From positions 14,632,001 to 14,696,000 of the forward strand of contig NC_079515.1 of the NCBI RefSeq assembly GCF_000801105.2: a stretch of 64,000 bases of DNA. The letters run 5' to 3'. Positions 54,221-64,000 of the stretch are shown one piece after another. The DNA comes from Raphanus sativus (lineage: Eukaryota > Streptophyta > Magnoliopsida > Brassicales > Brassicaceae). Numbering within the stretch: the stretch's first letter is position 1; each line of letters opens with the position of its first letter. Under the pieces are notes generated by a model. The model saw nothing but the letters and a program-made list of their open reading frames with translations. It made no database searches and was not told the DNA's origin. The position numbers and the translations under genes were made by a program.

Positions 54221-56386
54221 CTTATCAAAGACTATCGTCCCATCAGCTGTTGCAATAACATGTACGAAGTGGTCTCCAAAGTCTTAACAAACAGGCTAAA
54301 AGTGCTACTTCCGGAGTCGATTGAGACTAATCAATGTGCTTTCGTGAAAGGATGACTACACCTTGAGAATGTTCTATTAGCTACTGAACTCGTAAAGGAT
54401 TATCACAAGAATTCGATCATGGCTAAGAGTGTCTTAAAGCTAGACAAATCGAAAGCTTTCGACTTTGTATGTTGGTCCTTCATCACTGATGCCCTTCTTG
54501 CCATGGGCATTCCAGACATGTTTGTTCAATGGATCCACACTTGCCTCTCCACTGCTGCATTCTCTGTTTCAGTGAATGGTGAATTGGAGGGTTTCTTTGG
54601 AAGTGAGAGTGGCCTGCGTCAAGGATGTGCTCTCTCTCCCTATCTCTTGGTCATAGCTATCAACGTGCTATCCCATATGCTCAATAAGGCAGCTCAATCA
54701 GGGAGTATCAGTTTTCATCCTTCTTGAACTGAGGTAAACTTAACACACTTAAGCTTTGCGGACGATCTAATGATTTTCACTGATTGTGCCGTTTCATCTC
54801 TCTGGGGCGTCTTTGATGTTCTCTCCGAGTTCGGGAATCTATCTGGTCTGTTAATCAACCCAGTAAAATCATCTATCTTCATGGCTGGCTATATATGCAA
54901 AGATTTCAAAGATGAAGTTCAAAGGCTAGGCATCCCCACTGAATCACTACCAGTGAGATACCTTGGACTCCCCTTGACCACAAAAACAATGACTAATGCA
55001 GACTACAAACCCCTGATTGATCAGATCCGTATTCGCCTTCTATCTTGGTCCAGCCGCTCCCTGTCCTATGCGGATCGTCTTCAACTTATTAAGACAGTCA
55101 TTGGCAGTATCACTAATTTCTGGTGCTACGTATTTCGGCTTCCCCAGCATTGTCTTGATACAATAGAAGGGATGTGTGGTGCGTTTATTTGGTCAGGCTC
55201 ACCGAATACGCACACGAATACAAAGGTTTCTTGGGATGACATATGCAAACCTAAGGAAGAGGGAGGCTTAGGAATACGCCGCTTACGAGATACGTCGCGT
55301 GTGTTTGCGTTAAGCCTCATGTGGAGAATCCTCACGAATTCATGATCCTTATGGGTAGCATGGACGAAGGCTTAATTGCTGAGGTCGCACAGTTTCTGGG
55401 ACGTAAGTGATAGGTTTGCTGGCTCTTGGATTTCGAAGAAGATGCTGAAGCTACGCGATCATGCAGCTACGTTTCTTCGATCGGAAATTTGCAATGGCAA
55501 CTCCGCTCTGTTCTGGGTTGACAACTGGTCTAATGCGGGATGTTTAATAAAGATTACAGGTGCAGGAACTCAGGTACTTGGTATCTCCCGCTATGCAATG
55601 GTATCAAGAGCGGTGTCTGCTGGACAACGGAATTTTCGTCGATGTCGTGGCTGTCACTTACGGGCGATGATAGCCACCATCACTTCAATTCCGGCTCAGT
55701 GAACACTGCAGGCCATGACCGTTACGTGTTTTTCAAGTCTGCAAACATGGAAGCAGATCAGGGTCCACCACCCTACTGTACCGTGGAGCAAGATCGTATG
55801 GTTTCCACAGGCCATCCCTCGATTCTCGTTTATTGTTTGGCTGGCACTCATGGATAGACTTTCCACGGGAACAAGGAGTAGAGGATGAGGTTGCATCCAG
55901 CCGTGTCTTTTGTGTGGGGAACCGGACAAGACTAGAGACCACATGTTCTTTGTGTGTCCCTACTCATTCACTGTCTGGATCGATCTTGCTGGGTACCTTC
56001 TAGGATCTCGAGTGAATTCTGATTGGTCCATCACCATAACATCTCTTCTCACTACTCGACGTAGGGAGATTGATACCTGCCTTCTGAAACTTGTTTTCCA
56101 GACCACGAGAGGAACAGCCGACGGCATCAAGGTCACCCCCCAAAGTGCTGGTCACATAGTTCGTGTCATTGATAAGAATATCAAGAACATGATATCTTCT
56201 CTACGACACTGGCGCCATCTTTCCATAGTGATATGATGCAGCGCTAGTTTGATCGTACTACGTAGTCCACTGCTAAATTATATATTGATTTTATATCGAT
56301 TGTATTCAATTTTGAAAGCATAAACCTCAGTTGCTTGTAGTTTTTTCTTTTGTTGATAATCAATTTAAAATTTCAGCAAAAAAAAA
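54221..56386 (+). pseudogene. LINE (L1-type) reverse transcriptase pseudogene
   Basis: A single reading frame from 54221 reads through the non-LTR reverse transcriptase: DYRPISCCNNMYEVVSKVL, KLDKSKAFDFVCWSF, GLRQGCALSPYLLVIAI and the catalytic LSFADDLMIF. It continues to the zinc-binding region typical of plant L1 proteins (CLLCGEPDKTRDHMFFVC). It is interrupted only by stops in the same frame (54353, 54725, 55343, about 55370, 55700 and about 55885). No frameshift is needed up to about 56090, where a short stretch is lost. The endonuclease and 5' region are absent, as expected for a 5'-truncated insertion. It ends in a short A run at 56378-56386. Confidence 0.85.
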
Positions 56387-56828
56387 TGAGTAAGATAATT
56401 ATTTTAGACATCAAACTGGGTGGCAAAACAATTGAGTATTAAAAATCTAACAAAATTTAGTTGGTGTATTGTTATGAATTTTTTCCTAAAAAATACCACA
56501 TGTTTCAATTAATCATGTATTATAGTTATATAATTCGCAGGTTCAAAAACACGGACGCCGAGACCGATTATTCGCCGGAAAATAAGCTCGGCGGGGTGGT
56601 GCCGCCGCGATTTTGGTGAAATCGGTTCAAAACTCGGAAAACTATAAAAACTCAGATTTTTGTTCGATATTAACTTGAAATCTGCCCATAAATGATAGAT
56701 TTGTAATATTAGAGCATGATTCATAAAAAACGTAAAAAACAGTGTATTAAAGTTGTTTAAAAATGGTTGTCGACCGATCTAGGGTTACAGAACCCGCATA
56801 ATGAAGAAGATGATTATGTATTGTCCAT
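56387..56828. other. AT-rich spacer with a GC-rich patch
   Basis: No gene. The patch 56538-56612 ('cacggacgccgagaccgatt', 'gccggaaaataagctcggcg') is complementary in style to 57840-57905 ('ggcgctagactcgacctagc'), suggesting remnants of another DNA element. Not resolved. Confidence 0.4.
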
Positions 56829-56831
56829 TTA

Positions 56832-57648
56832 GAGCATCTACAAAAAAAACTCTATAACTTCAAATATAGAGTTTTTTGCTCTACAAAAAAAACTTCAAAA
56901 CTTCAAATTTGGAGTTTTGAATAGTAAAACTTCATATTTACTCAAAACTCTAAATTTGAAGTTTCATCTTTTTATTTGCAATTTGATCCTTATAATTAAT
57001 TATATATCACATTTATGATTTTTAATTATTATTTTTGTCTATCATTTTAATCCTTAAAGTTTTTATATCTCATAATTGTTTCAGATTTGTTTTTATAAAT
57101 TCAAGTTTTACACATAAATTAAATAAAAAATTAAAATAAAATGTACATTATTTTAAAACTGTAATTAGACAACAAGAATATTACAAAAGAAACTTACTAA
57201 ATTTTTTTTAAAGGGTACATAAAGAAATAATTATTATATATAATCAAATATTAAACTACAAATAAAATACCACATTGTATAATAATTATGTCTTCATGTA
57301 TCCTTTTAAACAAAATTATTAAGTTTCTTTTGTAATATTCTTGTTGTCTAATTATAGTTTTAAAATAAAATTATAAATAAAAATGCATGATTAAATATTA
57401 AACTACAAACAAAATATCTTTTAGTGTAAGATTTAATTAATTAATATTTCTGTAATATTTTTATATATGTGTTAGTTATTTATAAAAGTTTAATGGATTT
57501 ACATTAATTATGATTAATGTAAGGACTATAAAGTAAAATATGAATACTTTTGAAGTTAAGTTTGAAGTTTTTCTTTTGGAGAAAAATACCTTTAAACTTC
57601 AAATATAAAGTTGCAAACTCTAAAATATAGAGTCTTTTGGAGATGCTC
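56832..57648. mobile_element. PIF/Harbinger-like foldback MITE
   Basis: Ends GAGCATCTACAAAA and its inverted partner TTTTGGAGATGCTC, flanked by TTA on both sides (56829-56831 and 57649-57651). Internal inverted arms of at least 70 bases face each other: 57141-57215 against 57290-57365, with 'gacaacaagaatattacaaa' on the left and its complement on the right. No coding capacity. TTA/TAA duplications are typical of the PIF/Harbinger superfamily. Confidence 0.75.
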
Positions 57649-57651
57649 TTA

Positions 57652-58339
57652 GCCCTTCATTTAAGTTTAAATGCGCCTGTTATAAAGATTGGTTTCCTTA
57701 CAGTTCGAACTCGTGACCTGTTACCTAAATAAAAACCCAATAAACAATTGCCTTAAAGTCATACATTTTGTAATTTACAGAAGGTAAAACAAAATATCTT
57801 TCAATTTTAGTGTAATAGTAATAAAATTACTCCTCGATTAATTCCCGATTAATCTCCGAATAATTCATTCGGCGCTAGACTCGACCTAGCCGAACCTGTT
57901 ACGCCAAGCGCAATTCCGAACATGGTATAATTCTAGTTTATGCTTTTGCATATCATGAGTACTTAGTTTGTAATTCTGGCAAGTAAATAGAGATCAAAAT
58001 TCAAATCACAAAATCGAAATAAAAGTTATTTGTCAAATAATAAATCAATTAATAAAACTGAATTCGGGAGAAACTGGTATAGGGGGCAATGCGCACAGAA
58101 ATGATCTAAATGTTTAGGATGTGCAAGATATAATTGTACACGGGTTCCATTCCCGCAACAAGGAAACCCTCACTTGAGAAACAAGGTAACCAAAGAGAGA
58201 TATTCACAATCCGTAACCCAAAACAAGATCTCATCCAGCAACAAAACATTAATTTAGCCTTCTTCCTTCTCCGAGCTCGAATTATGGACGAAGGAGAAGA
58301 AGGAACCGAGAAGAAAGTATCAGCAATTATCTAACACAC
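57652..58339. other. Spacer between the MITE and TMK2 (3' flank of TMK2)
   Basis: No gene seen. A B-box-like 'gttcgaactcgtgacc' (57703) hints at a decayed SINE or tRNA-derived repeat. The last few hundred bases should hold the TMK2 3' UTR; I could not fix a poly(A) signal. Confidence 0.4.
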
Positions 58340-61089
58340 TTACCTCCCTTGTCCGGATTGGAATGTGTTATCAATCTGGCGAGGTCGTGACGGTATACTC
58401 GTCATGGAATTATCTCCAAAGAAAGATGAATCATTGTTAGTTCTCTCTATCATCTCCAAAAGAGGAGGAGGTGTGTCGTAGTCGATTCCATAGATATCTT
58501 CATCTGGTTTCCACTGGTCAAGGAGTGAGGCCAACACGTTGGCCACATGACTCATGTCGGGTCTCTGATGTGGTTCCCTGGCACTGCAATGACTGGCAAG
58601 CTCAGCTACTTTGTTGATGCTTCTGAGTGTCTCTTCATTCGTCTCAATTGTCGCATCAATTGCCTTATGGAATGAGTCTCTGTTGATGAACATTCTCCTA
58701 AACCATGTGGCAAGGTGCACATCTTCCTCAGATCTCTTAATGTCAAGAGCTTTTCTACCCGTTAGCAGCTCCATGAGAATGACTCCAAAACTGTAAACAT
58801 CAACCTTTGTTGTAACTCTTCCGGTCACTGCAACGACATGATAAAATTTCAGTGTTTTGATTTGGTGAGTTCATTACAAGTAACAAAAGACATAAGCATT
58901 AAAACCATACCTGCATATTCTGGTGCAAGATAACCAAAAGTCCCAGCAATTTTGGTCTCAACCGACTGTGTGCCTTCTGGCGCAAGCCGGACTAAACCAA
59001 AGTCAGCAACTCTGGCACGCATATCGTCTCCAAGAAGAATGTTGGTTGATTTGAGATCTCTGTGTATGAAACTTTGTTGCGCTTGAGAATGCAAATACTC
59101 TACTCCTTTAGCCACATCTGTTGCAATAATCAATCGTCTAGACCACTCTAGAGGTTTTAACCCTTCTTCCTGCCAGTGTAAAATATGACTACTCAATGTT
59201 CCTTGAGGCATGTACTCATAAACCAGAAGCCTCTCATTGCCTTCAAAACAATATCCCTCAAGTCTCACTAGATTCCGGTGACGAACTTTGGTTAGAACAG
59301 CAATCTCTGACTTAAACTCATCCAAACCCTTTCCACTAATAACTGAAGATTCCATCCTCTTAACAGCAATAGTCTTCCCATTTTGCAATTCACCCTTGTA
59401 AACTATTCCAAATCCGCCTCTCCCAAGTATATTCTTCTCGTTGAAGTTATCCGTAGCCTCCCTCAGCTCTTGTATCGACTTCACAGGGTTTTCAGCTTCT
59501 ACTAGAAGACCGTTGCTACCACTTTCACTTCCACCTGCACATAGATTATCTATTGTGATCTTCAGTGCATCTTCTTCACCAGAATGTTTTTGTGGATACT
59601 TCTTACGGTTTAGCTTCCTTTTCTTGACCACTAAGAAAACAATCAAACCGATGAGAAGCAAACCCAACACAACTCCAAAAACTGAACCCACAACTTTTCC
59701 AGCATTACTTCCGAAAGAACCAGAAGCATGTCCAGGACCATCTTTTCCTAAGTCAGGGTTACCAGTAGTGATCAAGACATTAGGACCAAACACGGGTACC
59801 TTACCATACAACTGATTGTTGGAAACATCTAGAGTTGTCAAGCTACTCAACTTAGTTAGTTCTTGTGGAATAACACCGGTGAGATTGTTCTGCGAGAGAT
59901 TGATAACCCTAAGAGAAGTAAGATCCGCAAAGCGTGGAGAGATAGCACCGTTGAGTCCCATCCCTTTGAAGTTGATAACCGTGATATCGTCTCCGGTGCA
60001 AGTTATCCCCACCCATATGTTTTTACTACTACAAGGATCGTTTCCTTTCCAACTCTGAGCAAATCTCACAGGGTAACCAAACGCTTCAGCGATAGAAAGC
60101 AAAATGTTGACGCGTGGGTCGCAAGGCACACCTGGAGAATCTAAGCAGAAACTATTTAGCCTTGGGGTTATATCAGTGGCAATGTTTTTAGCCTTGAAGG
60201 TTGGCGTTGATCCTTGGAGAAGATTGTTAGTCAGATTCACCACAGCAAGAGACTGCAGCTCGGTGAAAGAAGATGGAACCAAACCAGTAAGTTGATTCTC
60301 CCTGACGTTGAATTTTGTCAGAGAGACAAGACGAGACATGTCCGGTAATGGACCTGAGAAGGCGTTTGCTTGCAGGGACACCTCGGTTAAAGAAGTCATG
60401 TTCTGTAAAACTGAGATTGACCCGTTGAGCTTTTGCTTTTGTCCGTTGAGCAAAAGAGTTTGAACAGGTGAGTCAGCAAAGCTCAAGGGAAGTTCACCGG
60501 AGAGCGAGTTAGAAGAGAGACGGAGCTTCTGCAAGCTAGGGAACGTTTGTCCTCCGAGAAACTCCGGAATCTTCCCGGAGAGACTACAGTTAGCGGCGGA
60601 GAAGTCCACGAGAGAAGTCGCACTCTTCAAACTCATAGGAATCTCCCAAGGACTAAACGGGTTATCATCAAGAAACACATGCTGAAGAGAAGTTAAACCG
60701 GTAAAGATATCAACAGAGATCGAAGTGAAGCTATTGTCGTGAGCATAGATAGTTTCCAAGGCGGTCAAGCCGGCAAGACTAGGTAACGCTCCGGTTAACA
60801 TATTACCCATGACTTCGAAAACAGTTAAAGAAGAGAGGGTGTTGAGATCAGAAGTTAACGTTCCGGAGATTCCTTTATTACCGATTTGTATCCGAGTGAT
60901 TCGGTTGCTTGTGTCGCACTGTACACCGCTCCACTTACAAGGATCTGGTCCGGTCCAGGAGAAGTCTTTCCCAAACTTGAGGGAGTCTCTTAGAGCGTTC
61001 ATGGTGGCTAGATCAGGACTTGGTTGCGCGTACACCAAGGCGATGAAACAGAGGAGACAAATCAAAACTTTTGCGATAGTCATCTTCAT
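58340..61089 (-). CDS. TMK2: Receptor-like kinase TMK2 (two exons, 888 aa)
   Basis: Transmembrane leucine-rich-repeat receptor kinase of the TMK family, which acts at the plasma membrane; the family is tied to auxin and growth signalling. Exon 1 is 61089-58911 and exon 2 is 58827-58340, with a GT-AG intron of 83 bases splitting a Val codon ([13 protein letters not shown]). Signal peptide ~1-21; paired Cys 51/58; two LRR blocks (~60-300 and ~365-435) split by a Cys-containing island (C315, C323, C353, C364); membrane helix ~465-488; kinase ~552-825 with GRGGFG, Lys 577, HRD 677-679 and DFG 696-698; C-terminus SGQGR. The length and the short juxtamembrane region fit Arabidopsis TMK2, recalled as just under 890 aa, not the longer TMK1, TMK3 or TMK4. 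The catalytic loop reads HRDLKSTN where HRDLKPSN is usual. The frame is intact. The start is the first ATG, leading directly into the signal peptide. Confidence 0.93.
58828..58910 (-). other. TMK2: TMK2 intron
   Basis: 83 bases, donor GCAG|GTATGG and acceptor GTTGCAG|TGACC on the minus strand. It lies in the kinase activation segment just after APEYA. Reading through it would end the protein 20 residues later. Confidence 0.92.
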
Positions 61090-61671
61090 TAGCTTTTAGA
61101 ATCTTCACGTTACAAACAAAGGAGGCGTTGAGTAGGGTTTTAAGCTTTGAAGGGGGCACAAAGGGAGAGATTAGGAAGGACCGAAGGAGTTTATTTTGTG
61201 GAGATCTTGTTCTTGTTTAGTGAGCAAGGAGGAAACGAAACGGTAGATTTATTGCTTTGGAAATATCAAAATTTTCCATATTTAAGCAAAAAAAATATAT
61301 ATATCAAATTTGACATTTAATGGAGGGAAATGATATGTACTTATCTATTTTATTAAATAGTACGATTTTTTTCCTTTTGGCCAATGAAAAAAATGGAAAG
61401 AGCCAGCTAGTGATCGGAAGGCGCGTATACTTAAATGTTTTTATGGTTTAGCACTATAAGTATGGAAAATAACAATCACGCCCCGTGATTAGAAAAATAA
61501 TTAATGGAAATATTGGATCAGTATCTTCTAAAAAAATTGCTTTTGTTCTATTATTCAAGCAAAATTTATATTTTAGAGAATATACTCATTATGTTTCAAA
61601 ATAATGTACGTTTTATAATTTTCACACATATTAAAAAACACGTAAATTCTTGATCATAAATGTATTATCTT
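61090..61671 (-). promoter_or_regulatory. TMK2 5' flank and candidate promoter
   Basis: AT-rich DNA upstream of the TMK2 start. A TATA-like run (ATATATATAT on the minus strand) lies at 61295-61304, about 210 bases before the ATG, followed toward the gene by CT-rich sequence on the sense strand. No gene is present. The upstream region is shortened by the retroposon at 61672. Confidence 0.35.
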
Positions 61672-62471
61672 GAAAAATGGCTCATTGATCAAGCAAAACA
61701 AGACACCCCAAGAAAAGAGAGAGAAAAGAGCTCCGACCGGCGGAGGGGCTTTGCCACCGTCGGTCCGGCAATTTGGATTTTTTCGTTTTGTTTCTGTAAA
61801 TCGCTGTAAGGTAATGGTTTTACAAGAGTGAGGGAATGGTTGTTTCCTCAGGTTTTCTTTCCGGGAGGTGGAGACTTAGGTAGCTCCGCGACGCCGGCTC
61901 TTGTTCCCGGGAGGTGGAAGCTCCGTCAGCTCTGCGTCGCCGGCATCTGTGGTCTTTGGCTATGAAGACGTTTGGTGTTCTCTGTGGCTCTGCGGGAGTC
62001 GGTGAAGTTGCTTTGGGATGGTCGGGAGATGGAGGCGACGATTTAGGGTCTCCAGTTGTTCTCCCTGTTCTATTGTGCGCGGTGGTCGGATGAGGTCTCG
62101 AGTCCGTTGATGACGCTCTTCGACGGATTATAGAGGGATCTGTGTGCGGTGGCTTCGAAGTTCGAACGATGAGATCTCGATCTATTTAGATCGATTGACG
62201 CTCTCTCTGGGAAGAAGCCACGGTCTGAAATGGTAGGCGGCACAGTTGGTTGCGCGTGGTGAGGCCGTGGAGACGCTGGCCTGCAACGGAGCAGTTTATT
62301 CCGGCGCGACGTTGCGGCGTCTAGGGATGCTAGGGTTTCGTGGTTTGGGCATGAACCCATTATGTTTTGTTGTTTTCTTTGTACCTGGGCTGTGCTTTGT
62401 TGGGTCCGTTGGTTTTTATGTCTGTTTTGGGCTTTGTCCCACTTTAATATAATCCAATTTGAGACAAAAAA
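61672..62471 (+). mobile_element. Retroposon with poly(A) tail and 12-bp target-site duplication
   Basis: The flanks ATGTATTATCTT (61660-61671) and ATGCATTATCTT (62472-62483) differ at one base. Between them is an ~800-bp GC-rich body ('gctccgaccggcggaggggc...') with an internal ~55-bp duplication ('gggaggtgga...gacgccggctc' at about 61863 and 61908), a T/G-rich 3' part and a terminal A run (62465-62471). The layout suits a short LINE-derived or SINE-like retroposon. The open frames 62070-62477 (minus) and 62246-62452 (plus) show no domain. Confidence 0.7.
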
Positions 62472-62483
62472 ATGCATTATCTT

Positions 62484-64000
62484 TCGTTATTAATTAATTT
62501 CCACAATTTTTAACCAATCAAAATTCATTAAACACAACTAATATCTTCGAAGTTTACAATTTATCATTATTACATGCATTGAAAATATAAAATATGTATT
62601 TTTGAGAAACAATTTTTTTTCTAAAACATAGATCATTTTGAAATGGAGGAATATATTTTTGAGTGAAATGGGAGAATATATATTTATCAATAAGTTGTCT
62701 TTAGTCAAGTGGTTAATTATCGGCTTCGAAAAAGAATATCAATTTGAATAAAGCTCATTTTATACATCACAATATTTCTTCAAGCATTTTATAGTACAAC
62801 TAGATTCTGATCCACCCTTAAAAAGACGAGTATATTTTCTGTTTTAAAATTTTTGAAAGATTTAACTTTTATATTTAAATATATTTCAAAAGTCATCTAG
62901 ATTATACATATGTTAAAATATATTTTAAATACTGTTAGTTAATTATTAATATATATAGATTGTAAATAACTGGACCAAACATTTATAAATTGGTCATGTT
63001 TGTGTGTTTAATAGAATAGATAATACTATTGTTCTTTAAATTTGTATTATTTAGTGTTTTTACGCATATTAAAAGAAAAAGACATTACATCGTTATAGTA
63101 AGTGTATCAATTTTTACAATATCAGTTTTCCATAATTGTTAGCCACTAGTAATTTAAATCATTTTTTTCTGAAACACAAACCTCTTTTTAAGTTTACAAC
63201 TTCTTCATAGGAAACGTAACATATATATATATCTATGTGAAACAATCTTTTAAAAAACTATGCTCTTACGGTCCTCGAAGAATTATAATATTTGTAATGT
63301 ATTTTTGTATACTTGTAAGAAATATTGATAGAGAAAATCTGAATTGATAAAATACATTGGTTGGTAGTTATTGCAAAAAAAAAATTAAGTGTAAATACTA
63401 ATTTTTTTTTTTAATATCCGTGAATGTTCTAGAAATTTATAAAACAAGAAACATCTCTACAGAATTTTGTTATGAAAATATAGAAAGTATATCTTAATGG
63501 AACTGAAATAGTATGTTCTTTTTTGCGATATATGCTTATGAAGTTGCAATAAAATTAATGTATAGTTATAATATTTGTATTTTCCATGAAATAAAAAAGG
63601 AGTGAATAATATTAAAGTCGGTCAGTGAGGTATGTGATAGTAGATCTGCAAACTATTGACACAGAACAAACAATGCTATGATAGTGCATAACTAGACCAT
63701 ATACCCTACATCTCCTCGTACGGATATACATATGCGGTGTTGCTAGTACGACATGTCTATGTATCATTGCCCACCAGAGATGCGTTAGATGTAAATGTCT
63801 CTACATCACGCTCCACACAGTATGCATCGATTGCTAGCCCAAATGTCTCTGAATCCCTTCCACTATAGTGGCGTCGCTGGTCCAAACACCTCTGAACCCC
63901 GCCCTCGCATATAGTCCCTACTCATAACTACGTGTATATATAACATCTCTTAACATCACACAATACAATCAACATTTGAACCCTCTAGATCCCTAGTTTG
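62484..64000. other. AT-rich intergenic sequence to the window end
   Basis: No coding frame or RNA gene seen. The last ~250 bases (63745-63930) become GC-richer and contain three spaced similar words: 'aaatgtctctacatcacgct', 'aaatgtctctgaatcccttc' and 'aaacacctctgaaccccgcc', about 45 bases apart. This is an imperfect short tandem repeat that may continue beyond the window. Confidence 0.5.

Noticed and set aside
62070..62477. Genes in the retroposon upstream of TMK2
   Set aside because: Open frames on both strands overlap a GC-rich retroposon body, without domains; the insertion is bracketed by a target duplication.
1..64000. A wholly new defence or metabolic system
   Set aside because: Nearly everything is explained by known transposon classes plus TMK2. 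The less explained parts are the TCGATCGA dispersion, the env-position ORF with a candidate intron, and the foldback/tRNA-like chimera, which are reported separately.

Overview
This is a plant nuclear window, almost certainly from the Brassicaceae and most likely Brassica or a close relative. The one clear host gene is an ortholog of the Arabidopsis receptor-like kinase TMK2. The gag regions carry the TCGATCGA-rich ('SID'-encoding) repeats I associate with Brassica Ty3/gypsy elements. There are no bacterial features, no operons and no CRISPR array. Two 100-base N gaps (2130-2229 and 32038-32137) show that it comes from a scaffolded draft assembly.

Layout. About 1-56390 is a transposon nest. 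On the left is element A, a gag/protease-only Athila-like LTR element (1-5437). It abuts a degenerate Ty3/gypsy 3' end whose long LTR starts at 6223. That LTR is split by element O (8545-51198, TSD GTGTG), a related element with no recognisable reverse transcriptase or integrase, and resumes at 51204-52413. Element O is itself interrupted by a Cassandra-type TRIM with 5S rRNA-derived LTR sequence (11187-11986), by a foldback element with perfect 81-bp arms and a tRNA-like loop (11995-12262), and by a minus-strand CRM-like chromovirus (16779-49490, TSD AAGCC). The CRM-like element carries a minus-strand Athila element with an env-position ORF (17097-30743, TSD ATGCA) in its 3' LTR and a Pack-CACTA element (41719-46031, TSD CTA) in its reverse-transcriptase region. 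Right of the nest are copia LTR/gag remnants and a LINE pseudogene (52414-56386).

The block 32138-40395 repeats 23765-32037 almost exactly, including the Athila/CRM junction. The two copies flank the second N gap and carry different single-base indels. This looks like two overlapping contig ends that were scaffolded instead of merged, not two biological copies.

The gene-bearing end is 56387-64000: a PIF/Harbinger-like foldback MITE (56832-57648), the two-exon TMK2 gene on the minus strand (58340-61089), a retroposon with a 12-bp target-site duplication about 0.6 kb upstream of TMK2 (61672-62471), and AT-rich sequence to the window end.

How the parts relate: the autonomous-type elements (Athila, CRM-like) carry the enzymatic domains. 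Elements A and O, the Cassandra, the foldback element and the CACTA element lack them and would depend on proteins supplied in trans. All pol and gag genes here are interrupted, although several breaks in the Athila copy look like sequencing indels.
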